14,433 nucleotides of DNA, taken from Thermoleophilia bacterium (GTDB lineage Bacteria; Actinomycetota; Thermoleophilia; Gaiellales; JAICJC01). Below the pieces are notes generated by a model. It saw only the letters and a program-made list of their open reading frames with translations. It searched no databases and was not told the origin of the DNA. This document shows, piece after piece, positions 1-6,403 of the stretch (the first letter of the stretch is position 1; every line of letters begins with the position of its first letter). The stretch lies in contig JAICJM010000095.1 in the NCBI GenBank assembly GCA_025928435.1, forward strand, positions 1-14,433, written 5' to 3'. The translations under genes were made by a program, and so were the position numbers.

Positions 1-4
1 CCGC

Positions 5-1102
5 GTGAGCCATCGTGTCACACTCATTCCCGGCGACGGCACCGGCCCCGAGATCGCAGAGGCGACGAGACGGGTGCTGGAGGCCTCCGGGGCAAGCTTC
101 GACTGGGACGTGCAGGACGCCGGCGCCGACGTCATGGATCAGAACGGCGGCAATCCGCTGCCCGACCGCGTGGTCGACTCGATCCGCCGCAACGGCACCG
201 CGATCAAGGGGCCGATCACGACCCCGGTCGGCAGCGGATTCCGCTCGGTCAACGTCGGCCTGCGCAAGGCGCTCGACCTGTACGCGCAGGTGCGCCCGTG
301 CAAGCACTATCCGGGCGTGCGCACCCGCTACGCCGACGCCGGCGTCGACCTCGTGATCGTGCGCGAGAACACGGAGGATCTGTACGCGGGGATCGAGTTC
401 GAGCGCGGGTCGGAGGGCGAGCGCGAGGTCGCCGAGACGATCGAGCGCGTGTCCGGGACGCGCATCCGCGAGGGCTCCGGCATCTCGATCAAGCCGATCT
501 CGGAGGCGGGCACCCGCCGCGTCGTGCAGTTCGCGTTCGACTACGCGCGCGCCAACGGCCGCCGCAAGGTGACCTCGGTGCACAAGGCCAACATCATGAA
601 GCACACCGACGGCCTCTGGCTCGACGTGTCGCGGCAGGTGGCGGCCGAGAACTCGGACATCGAGTTCGACGACCGGATCGTGGACAACATGTGCATGCAG
701 CTCGTGCAGAAGCCCGAGCTCTACGACGTCCTGGTGCTCCCGAACCTCTACGGCGACATCGTGTCCGACCTGGGTGCAGGCCTCGTCGGCGGCCTCGGCG
801 TCGCCCCGGGCGGCAACTTCGGCACGGCCGGGGCCGTGTTCGAGCCCACGCACGGCTCGGCGCCGAAGTACACCGGGCAGAACAAGGTCAACCCGATCGC
901 CATGATGCTCTCCGGCATGATGATGCTGCGGCATCTCGAGGAGCGGGAGGCGGCCGACAGGCTGGAGGGGGCGATCGCCGCCGTGATCGCCGAGGGCAGG
1001 TCGGTGACGTACGACATGAAGCCGACGCCGGACGATCCCGGCGCCGTCGGCACCTCGGACGTCGCCGACGCGATCATCGAGCAGATGGGAGTTCGTGCAT
1101 GA
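5..1102 (+). CDS. icd: Isocitrate dehydrogenase (IDH/IPMDH family)
   Basis: Catalyses oxidative decarboxylation of isocitrate to 2-oxoglutarate in the TCA cycle (cytosolic). The 365-residue product has the family layout: N-terminal [10 protein letters not shown], isocitrate-binding S81/N83/R87/R97 in the [20 protein letters not shown] region, [10 protein letters not shown] (R120, Y127), catalytic K194 in [11 protein letters not shown], metal-binding D251/D255 in [13 protein letters not shown]. The S-x-N-x-x-x-R pattern before LDLYA points to isocitrate, not isopropylmalate. Coenzyme loop [15 protein letters not shown] carries K288, Y289 and V295, with Y336 further on; these match the NADP determinants of E. 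coli Icd (K344, Y345, V351, Y391), although the R395 position appears to be Pro. NADP use is therefore inferred despite a short chain resembling NAD-type enzymes. GTG start chosen because it gives the family N-terminus; only four upstream bases are visible, so RBS and promoter cannot be judged. It overlaps mdh by ATGA. Confidence 0.93.
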   Translation: MSHRVTLIPGDGTGPEIAEATRRVLEASGASFDWDVQDAGADVMDQNGGNPLPDRVVDSIRRNGTAIKGPITTPVGSGFRSVNVGLRKALDLYAQVRPCKHYPGVRTRYADAGVDLVIVRENTEDLYAGIEFERGSEGEREVAETIERVSGTRIREGSGISIKPISEAGTRRVVQFAFDYARANGRRKVTSVHKANIMKHTDGLWLDVSRQVAAENSDIEFDDRIVDNMCMQLVQKPELYDVLVLPNLYGDIVSDLGAGLVGGLGVAPGGNFGTAGAVFEPTHGSAPKYTGQNKVNPIAMMLSGMMMLRHLEEREAADRLEGAIAAVIAEGRSVTYDMKPTPDDPGAVGTSDVADAIIEQMGVRA

Positions 1103-2028
1103 CGCGTCCCAAGATCACCGTCGTCGGGGCCGGGAACGTCGGCGCCACCACCGCGCAGCGGCTGGCGGAGCGCGACTACGCCGACGTCGTTCTCGTCGAC
1201 ATCGTCGAGGGGCTGCCGCAGGGCAAGGCGCTCGATCTGAACGAGGGCGGCCCCGTGGTCGGCTACGAGCCGAACGTCGTCGGCACGAACGGCTACGACG
1301 AGACGGCCGGGTCGTCGGTGTGCGTCATCACCTCCGGCCGCGCCCGCACGCCGGGTATGAGCCGCGACGACCTGCTGAAGACGAACCAGGCCATCGTCGC
1401 CGACGTGACGAGGAACCTTGTCGAGCGCTCGCCCGAGACGATCCTGATCGTCGTCACGAACCCGCTCGACGCGATGTGCCAGGTGGCGTTCCACGAGGCA
1501 GGCTTTCCCCGCGAGCGGGTGATCGGCATGGCGGGCGTGCTCGACACGGCCCGCTTCCGCACGTTCCTGGCCTGGGAGCTCGGCGTCTCGGCCCGCGACG
1601 TCACCGGCTTCGTGCTCGGCGGCCACGGCGACCAGATGGTGCCCGTGGCCTCGTACACGAACATCGCCGGAATCCCCGTCACGGAGCTGATCCCGGCCGA
1701 TCGCCTGGCCGAGATCGTCCAGCGCACGCGCGACGGCGGCGCCGAGGTCGTGAAGCTGCTCAAGTCCGGGTCGGCCTACTACGCGCCGTCGGCGGCGGTG
1801 ACCGAGATGGTCGACTCCATCGTCCACGATCAGAAGCGGGTGCTCCCGTGCGCCGCCCTGCTCCAGGGCGAGTACGGGCTCGACGGCCTCTACATGGGCG
1901 TCCCGTGCCGGCTCGGCGCGAGCGGCCTCGAGGAGGTGCTCGAGATCACGCTGAACGAGGAGGAGCGCGGGCAGCTCTCCCGTTCGGCCGACGCCGTCCG
2001 CGAGCTGATCGGCGTCATGGGTCTTTGA
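1099..2028 (+). CDS. mdh: Malate dehydrogenase (LDH-like)
   Basis: Interconverts malate and oxaloacetate with NAD(H). The product is 309 residues, normal for the LDH-like MDH group. Visible features: Rossmann motif [12 protein letters not shown] (8-19), D34 ending beta-2 (NAD preference), the mobile loop [13 protein letters not shown] with R83 at the malate-specifying position and R89, N121 in TNPLD, D149 and R152 in LDTAR, and catalytic H176 in [10 protein letters not shown]83 rather than Gln argues against lactate dehydrogenase. The ATG start overlaps the icd stop as ATGA, and GGGAG lies 7 bases upstream, so the two genes are translationally coupled and co-transcribed. Pairing IDH with MDH gives two TCA dehydrogenases a fixed ratio. 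The open frame extends upstream to 298 but that part is a shadow of icd. Confidence 0.96.
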   Translation: MTRPKITVVGAGNVGATTAQRLAERDYADVVLVDIVEGLPQGKALDLNEGGPVVGYEPNVVGTNGYDETAGSSVCVITSGRARTPGMSRDDLLKTNQAIVADVTRNLVERSPETILIVVTNPLDAMCQVAFHEAGFPRERVIGMAGVLDTARFRTFLAWELGVSARDVTGFVLGGHGDQMVPVASYTNIAGIPVTELIPADRLAEIVQRTRDGGAEVVKLLKSGSAYYAPSAAVTEMVDSIVHDQKRVLPCAALLQGEYGLDGLYMGVPCRLGASGLEEVLEITLNEEERGQLSRSADAVRELIGVMGL

Positions 2029-2055
2029 CGTGGGGGAGCCCATGGTTCCCCCACG
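2029..2055 (+). terminator. Hairpin directly after mdh
   Basis: Arms CGTGGGGGA (2029-2037) and TCCCCCACG (2047-2055) are perfect inverted repeats. Adding G-T, C-G and C-G pairs gives a 12-bp stem closed by a CAT loop. It begins on the base after the mdh stop codon. No T-tract follows, so it is either a T-less terminator, common in high-GC bacteria, or an mRNA 3'-stabilising structure. Position and stem quality support ending the icd-mdh transcript here. Confidence 0.7.
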
Positions 2056-2094
2056 AGCCCCCTCCTTCGGTGCGGCCCACTGCAGGCGGCGCTC

Positions 2095-2141
2095 GGCGAG
2101 ACGCGGTCTCGCCTTCGCCACGGTAACCGGGGCCAGACCCC
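2095..2141. repeat. Two palindromes in the mdh-flippase gap
   Basis: The 196-base gap 2029-2224 holds, after the mdh hairpin, a perfect 8-bp inverted repeat GGCGAGAC-gcg-GTCTCGCC (2095-2113) and a near-palindrome GGGGCCAGACCCC (2129-2141). The second resembles motifs at 6356-6388 and 8345-8356. I see no convincing -35/-10 pair or small gene in the rest of the gap. Role unknown; secondary terminator or dispersed palindromic element are both possible. Confidence 0.5.
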
Positions 2142-2224
2142 GCTCCCGAGGCGCGTGACCGATCCGTGAGCCCCCGGTGACACGAGCGGCGTCGGCCAGC
2201 GGTGGGCAGGCCGAGCACACCCGC

Positions 2225-3763
2225 ATGGGGACGCGGCTGCGGCAGCTGGCCGGCCAGTCGTTCGTCTACGGGCTCGGCGGCATCGTCTCCAAGCTCGTCG
2301 GCATCTTCCTGCTGCCCATCTACACGAAGCCGGAGTACGTGAGTCAGGCCGGCTTCGGCCAGGTCGAGACGGTGATGGCCGCGAGCTCGCTGGCCGCGAT
2401 CGTGTGCCAGTTCGGGCTGACGACCGCGATGTTCCGGTTCTGCTGGGACAACCGCGAGCCCGACGCGCGGCGGCGCACGATCCGCACGTCGTTCACGGCG
2501 GTGATGCTGCTCTCGACGCTCGCGGTGCTGATCGGCGTGGCCGCCATCAACCCGATCGCGTCGACCCTCGAGGTGACCCGCGAGCTGGCTCTGATCGGGC
2601 TCGCCGGGCTGTGGGTGACGATCCAGTACACGATCGTCACGGGCATCTACCGGATCGAGCAGCGGCCGACGGCGTTCATCGTCTACTCGTTCGTGAACAT
2701 CGCCATCACGGTCGTCCTCTCGATCGTGCTCGTCATCCCGCTGCGGATGGGCGCCGCCGGGATCATGCTCGGCAACTTCTCGGGCACGTACCTGACGTAC
2801 TTCCTGCTCCTGTGGGCCCGGCGCGACATGGTCGGCTTCAACGTGAACTGGTCGCTCCTGCGGGAGATGCTGGCGTTCTCACTGCCGCTCATGCCCTCCG
2901 GCGTCGCGCTCTGGGCGCTCAACCTGGCCGACCGCGTGCAGGTGCAGCGGCTGACGCCCGGCACCCAGCTCGAGCGGAGCGCCCAGCTCGGCACGTACTC
3001 CGCCGCGAGCAAGATCGCGCTCGGGATCATGCTGATCGTGTCGGCGTTCCAGACCGCCTGGATCCCGTTCGCGAACCTGATCATCGACGACGGCGACGCC
3101 AAGCGCACGTACCGGGCGGTGCTCACCTACTGGTCGATGGTGATGGCGTGGGGCGTCGTCGCGATCACGGCGCTCTCGACGCCGTACATTCACCTGGCGA
3201 TGAACCCCGCGTGGTTCGGGGCGGTGCCGGTCGTGCCGCTGCTGATGTCCGGCTCCGTCCTCTACGGGGCCTACTACATCCTCAACATCGGGGTGAACCG
3301 CTCGAAGCGGACGAAGCTCACCCCGGTCGTCACCGGGACGGCGGCCGCCGTCAACATCGGCCTGAACTTCTGGATGATCCCGAAGTGGGGCATCCTCGGC
3401 GCGGGCTGGGCGACCGTGATCGGCTTCTCGGTGCTCGTGGTGCTGGGCTGGCGGAACGCCCAGCGCAGCTATCCCGTGAAGTACGACTTCAGCCGGGTGC
3501 TGCGGGTGGTGGCGATGGCGGCCCTCTTCATGGCCGTCCTGGTCGAGCTCGTCCCGCCCGTCGGCGTCGCCGGCATCGGGCTGCGCGTCCTGCTCGTCGC
3601 GGCGTTCCCACTGGCGCTGGTCGCCGTCGGGGTGGTCACCCCGGGGGAGCGGTCGAAGATGGTCGCGCTCGCGAAGCAGATCCGCTCGCCGCGACGGGGC
3701 CGTCAGGCCGACCTCGAGCAGGAGCTCGAGGTCGAGCGCGAGTCTGAGGAGGCGCCGCTCTAG
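2225..3763 (+). CDS. Polysaccharide flippase-type membrane protein (Wzx/MOP superfamily)
   Basis: The 512-residue product is hydrophobic over almost its whole length, with about a dozen or more membrane segments, as in MOP-superfamily flippases (Wzx, PST) that move lipid-linked oligosaccharides across the cytoplasmic membrane. The N-terminus LAGQSFVYGLGGIVSKLVGI followed by FLLPIYT is the usual opening of this family, and FSLPLMPSGVALWALNLADR in the middle is the typical start of the second half. The C-terminus is a short charged tail (LEQELEVERESEEAP), probably cytoplasmic. ATG at 2225 is preferred because it places the conserved first helix near the start; a GTG at 2177 in the same frame would add 16 residues of no obvious family character. 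Neither has a good Shine-Dalgarno. No glycosyltransferase genes are adjacent, so the substrate is unknown. It converges on rsgA with 4 bases between stops. Confidence 0.85.
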   Translation: MGTRLRQLAGQSFVYGLGGIVSKLVGIFLLPIYTKPEYVSQAGFGQVETVMAASSLAAIVCQFGLTTAMFRFCWDNREPDARRRTIRTSFTAVMLLSTLAVLIGVAAINPIASTLEVTRELALIGLAGLWVTIQYTIVTGIYRIEQRPTAFIVYSFVNIAITVVLSIVLVIPLRMGAAGIMLGNFSGTYLTYFLLLWARRDMVGFNVNWSLLREMLAFSLPLMPSGVALWALNLADRVQVQRLTPGTQLERSAQLGTYSAASKIALGIMLIVSAFQTAWIPFANLIIDDGDAKRTYRAVLTYWSMVMAWGVVAITALSTPYIHLAMNPAWFGAVPVVPLLMSGSVLYGAYYILNIGVNRSKRTKLTPVVTGTAAAVNIGLNFWMIPKWGILGAGWATVIGFSVLVVLGWRNAQRSYPVKYDFSRVLRVVAMAALFMAVLVELVPPVGVAGIGLRVLLVAAFPLALVAVGVVTPGERSKMVALAKQIRSPRRGRQADLEQELEVERESEEAPL

Positions 3764-3767
3764 GCGC

Positions 3768-4841
3768 TCACCGCAGCCCGCGCTTCTGCCGGCTCCGCTC
3801 GCGCCCGATCTTGCCCACCGCGAGCCAGCGCTTGCGCTCCTCCGAGCGGGCGCGGGCGTCGTGGCGGATCTCGAGGTAGCGCAGCTCGCGCTGGAGGTGG
3901 CGGAAGCTCTCCAGGCGGGCGGCGTCGAGCACCCCCGTGGAGATCGCCTCGCGGACGGCGCAGCCGGGCTCGGTGCGGTGCTCGCAGTCGTTGAACCGGC
4001 AGCGGCCGGCCAGCTCGTCGACGTCCTCGAACGCGCGGTCGAGCCCCTCCTCGGCGTCCCAGAGGACGAGCTCCCGCATCCCCGGGGTGTCGATCAGGCA
4101 GCCGCCGGCCTCGAGCGCGACGAGCTCGCGATGGGTGGTGGTGTGGCGGCCGCGGCCGTCGGAACGGACGGCCGCCGTCGCCAGCCGCTCGGCCCCGCAG
4201 AGGCAGTTCACGAGCGTCGACTTGCCGACGCCCGACGAGCCCACGAGCGCCGCCGTCCGGCCGCCGGCCAGGTGGGCCTCCAGCTCGTCGATGCCCTCGC
4301 CGGTGACCGCCGAGACGGTGTGCACGGGGACACCGAACGTCACGCCCGAGATCTCCGCGACGGCCGCGTCGACGTTCGGGCACAGGTCGGCCTTCGTCAG
4401 CACGACGACGGGCTCGGCGCCGCTCTCCCATGCCAGCGTCAGATAGCGCTCGAGCCGGCGGGCGTTCAGGTCGTCGACGAGCGAGGTGACGCAGAAGACC
4501 ACGTCGACGTTGGCGGCCACGACCTGCTCGACGGACTCGAATCCCGCCGTTTTGCGGACGAACGCCGTCCGCCGCGGCAGGACGGCCTCGACGGTCGCAC
4601 GATCGTCCTGCGCGCCGCGGCGGTAGGCGACCCAGTCGCCGACGGCGGGCAGGTCGAGCGGCGACGCGGCATGGTGCCGCAGGCGGCCGGGGATGCCCGC
4701 CCAGACCTCGCCCTCCGCGGTCAGGAGGACGAGCGCGCCGCGGTGCTCGACCGCGACGCGTCCCGGCGCGAGGCCGGTCTCTTCATGCGGCTCGAACTCG
4801 GCGGCGAGCGCCGGGCCGAAGCCGAGGTGTGCAAGGCTCAA
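3768..4841 (-). CDS. rsgA: Ribosome small subunit-dependent GTPase RsgA
   Basis: Late-stage 30S maturation GTPase, 357 residues. It shows the circularly permuted GTPase order: an N-terminal OB-fold (about 22-95), then G4 TKAD (149-152), G1 GSSGVGKST (201-209), the G2 loop RHTTTH (232-237) and G3 DTPGM (251-255), and finally a C-terminal zinc knuckle with C281, C286, H288 and C294. All key residues are present. The start is TTG at 4841: GAGGAG at 4851-4856 lies 9 bases upstream and the reading begins with the expected N-terminal region. A promoter at 5010-5038 and a 14-codon leader ORF precede it, so translation of the leader may influence rsgA. Downstream it faces the flippase gene with only 4 bases between the two stop codons and no room for a terminator. 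Confidence 0.95.
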   Translation of the reverse strand: MSLAHLGFGPALAAEFEPHEETGLAPGRVAVEHRGALVLLTAEGEVWAGIPGRLRHHAASPLDLPAVGDWVAYRRGAQDDRATVEAVLPRRTAFVRKTAGFESVEQVVAANVDVVFCVTSLVDDLNARRLERYLTLAWESGAEPVVVLTKADLCPNVDAAVAEISGVTFGVPVHTVSAVTGEGIDELEAHLAGGRTAALVGSSGVGKSTLVNCLCGAERLATAAVRSDGRGRHTTTHRELVALEAGGCLIDTPGMRELVLWDAEEGLDRAFEDVDELAGRCRFNDCEHRTEPGCAVREAISTGVLDAARLESFRHLQRELRYLEIRHDARARSEERKRWLAVGKIGRERSRQKRGLR

Positions 4842-4929
4842 GGTGAGGGTCTCCTCGGGTACGGATGGACGGACGGGTGGGCGCCGTCGTCGACCCGGGA
4901 GTCAGCCTGGATCTCGGCCGGGCGATCGG

Positions 4930-4974
4930 TCAGACGCGGCGCGCGGAGGCGGTGCGGGCGGTCTTCGTGCTCAT
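4930..4974 (-). CDS. Candidate 14-residue leader peptide upstream of rsgA
   Basis: An ATG at 4974 opens a 14-codon frame, MSTKTARTASARRV, ending in TGA at 4930-4932. A full AGGAGG (4980-4985) lies 5 bases before the ATG, the best Shine-Dalgarno in the window. The promoter at 5010-5038 would start RNA near 5003, about 30 bases before the ATG. The peptide is basic (one Lys, three Arg) and rich in Thr and Ala. The distance from its stop to the rsgA TTG is 88 bases. I do not recognise a family. It could be a regulatory uORF, a small basic protein, or a translated leader needed for rsgA expression. The signals are seen directly; translation is inferred. Confidence 0.45.
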   Translation of the reverse strand: MSTKTARTASARRV

Positions 4975-5009
4975 GTCTGCCTCCTTCCGTCGCGGACTCG
5001 TACCGGCTC

Positions 5010-5038
5010 AGGGTAGCCAGCGCTCGGGAGGGCGTCAA
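5010..5038 (-). promoter_or_regulatory. Housekeeping-type promoter for the leader ORF and rsgA
   Basis: On the minus strand TTGACG (5033-5038) and TACCCT (5010-5015) are separated by exactly 17 bases, a good match to the sigma-70/HrdB consensus TTGACA-N17-TAnnnT. The -35 box directly abuts the TAG stop codon (5039-5041) of the upstream sulfatase-like gene. It predicts a start of transcription near 5003, ahead of the AGGAGG and ATG of the leader ORF, so rsgA has its own promoter rather than relying on read-through. Confidence 0.7.
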
Positions 5039-6322
5039 CTACAGATATCCGAGCTCGCGCAGCCGCTCGGCGATCACCTCGTCGTCGTCGGCGGCCATCT
5101 CGACCGTCTGCGCCCGTTCCGCGACGAGCCCGCGCAGGGTCTCGCGCAGCTTGCCGGCGAGCCCCGGCTCGGCGCCCGCGAGGTTGCGGAGCTCGCCCGG
5201 GTCGGACTCGACGTCGTAGAGGGCGTCGGTGACGCGCTCGTCGTCGAACGAGGTGATCAGCTTGTGGCGGCCCTGCCGGATCGCCTGCTGGCGGATGGCC
5301 GGGATCGAGGGCGCCACGGCGATCTCCATCGCCACCGGGTGCGGCGGCGGCTCGGTGCCCGCGCGCAGCGCGGCGGCGAGGCTCGTGCCCTGCCAGCCGG
5401 CGTCGGGATGGGCGGCGCCGGCCAGGTCGACGAGCGTCGGCGCCAGGTCGACGTGGCTGACCGGCGTGCGGCGCGAGCCGGGCACGACCCCGGGGCCGGA
5501 GACGACGAGCGGCACGCGGACGAGCGACTCGAGCAGCGTCTGGCCGTGGTTCCAGAAGTAGCGCGGCGCCCACCGCAGAGCCCGCTTCGAGCTGCTGCGC
5601 ACGCCGTGGTCGACCGCGGATTGTGCCCACCGGGCGACGGGGAGGTGCTGGTTGATACGCCGCCACGCGGCCTGCTCACGCAGGTTGTGGGGCTCGAAGA
5701 CCGTGTTCTCGCCATGGTCGCCGGTCAGCACGACGACGGTGTCCGGCCCGGCGGCATCGATCGCGTCGCCGATCCAGGCGTCCATGCCGGCGATGGCACG
5801 CTCGTAGGCGTTGCGGCCGTGCGAGCGGGACTCGAACCGGGGCGGATAGGTGCGCGGCGTGTGGGCGTCCCACAGGTGCACGAGCGCGAAGAACGGTCCC
5901 CCGCCCGCGGCCAGACGGGCGATCTGCGCGATCCCCTCGCCCCCCCACTCCGAGTGCACGGAGCGCCGGGGCACATCGCGGTACTCCGCGTCGGCGAAGC
6001 CGCGGAACGAGCCGACGGTGTCGAGCAGGGGGCCGGTGGCCGAGCACCAGGTGGCGGCGCCGGCGCGGCCGAGCTGCTCGGCGGCGGTCGGCACCGACTC
6101 GCCGAGCTGCGTCCCGCGCAGGCCCTGCACGCCGTGGGTGCTGGGGTAGCGGCCGGTCAGGATCGCGGTCACGGCCGGCGTGGTGGTCGGGCAGGTCGAG
6201 TAGCAGGCCGTGAAGCGGGCCCCGCCGGCCGCGAGCGCGCTCATGCGCGGCCACGCTCCCCGGCCGCGGGCGATCATGTCGGCCCGCAGGCAGTCCACCA
6301 CGATCATGAGCAGGTTCGGCAC
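5039..6322 (-). CDS. Sulfatase-fold hydrolase (alkaline phosphatase superfamily), Thr nucleophile predicted
   Basis: The sequence has the sulfatase/alkaline-phosphatase core. D10 lies in the first strand (LLMIVVDCLRAD) and D202/H203 in LTGDHGEN. H259 sits in NHGQTLLES-RVPLVV, and the C-terminus DALYDVESDPGELRNLAG is typical of sulfatases. The nucleophile segment reads CPTTTPAVTAILTGRYP. Aligning on P-x(6)-TG with CxPSR sulfatases puts T47 at the nucleophile position, while C44 is three residues early and no CxPSR or SxPSR exists. Formylglycine activation is therefore unlikely, and a phosphodiester, phosphonate or similar substrate, or phosphoryl transfer, is as plausible as sulfate-ester hydrolysis. 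No signal peptide is visible, so it is probably cytosolic. The 427-residue form from GTG at 6322 is preferred: it gives the standard PNLLMIVVD start and sits 7 bases after TAGACT. A GTG at 6340 would add 6 residues. Confidence 0.85.
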   Translation of the reverse strand: MPNLLMIVVDCLRADMIARGRGAWPRMSALAAGGARFTACYSTCPTTTPAVTAILTGRYPSTHGVQGLRGTQLGESVPTAAEQLGRAGAATWCSATGPLLDTVGSFRGFADAEYRDVPRRSVHSEWGGEGIAQIARLAAGGGPFFALVHLWDAHTPRTYPPRFESRSHGRNAYERAIAGMDAWIGDAIDAAGPDTVVVLTGDHGENTVFEPHNLREQAAWRRINQHLPVARWAQSAVDHGVRSSSKRALRWAPRYFWNHGQTLLESLVRVPLVVSGPGVVPGSRRTPVSHVDLAPTLVDLAGAAHPDAGWQGTSLAAALRAGTEPPPHPVAMEIAVAPSIPAIRQQAIRQGRHKLITSFDDERVTDALYDVESDPGELRNLAGAEPGLAGKLRETLRGLVAERAQTVEMAADDDEVIAERLRELGYL

Positions 6323-6329
6323 GGCGGGC

Positions 6330-6335
6330 AGTCTA
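6330..6335 (-). promoter_or_regulatory. -10 element for a leaderless sulfatase-like gene
   Basis: Minus-strand TAGACT is followed by seven bases (GCCCGCC) and then GTG at 6322, so RNA would begin at or next to the start codon. No TTGACA-like -35 is visible at 16-19 bases. Spacing and sequence match four other genes in this window. Confidence 0.45.
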
Positions 6336-6355
6336 CGCACGAAGGCCCGAAACCC

Positions 6356-6388
6356 GGGGACAGTCCCCGCGTCGCGGGGACTGTGCCC
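6356..6388. terminator. Long GC-rich hairpin between the prpE-like and sulfatase-like genes
   Basis: Arms 6356-6370 and 6374-6388 match at 14 of 15 positions around a 3-base loop (GTC). A further outer pair GAAGGCC (6341-6347) and GGCCTTC (6399-6405) could extend the structure. It lies just after the prpE-like stop codon (6404-6406) and before the presumed sulfatase promoter, so it probably ends the prpE transcript. No T-tract is present on the minus strand. The arm GGGGACAGTCCCC is itself palindromic and resembles 2129-2141 and 8345-8356. Confidence 0.65.
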
Positions 6389-6403
6389 AGAGTCGCGAGG
6401 CCT

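Noticed and set aside
298..1098. 267-codon upstream extension of the mdh frame
   Set aside because: Arg-rich shadow of icd in another frame; the ATG at 1099 has a ribosome site and gives the normal MDH N-terminus.
748..2226. A 492-codon minus-strand frame over icd and mdh
   Set aside because: Antisense shadow of two well-supported enzymes; composition is non-protein-like.
4838..5038. 66-codon TTG-initiated frame ending in a TTGA overlap with rsgA
   Set aside because: Its TTG is the -35 box of the promoter and it has no ribosome site; the transcript would begin inside it. The 14-codon frame has far better signals.
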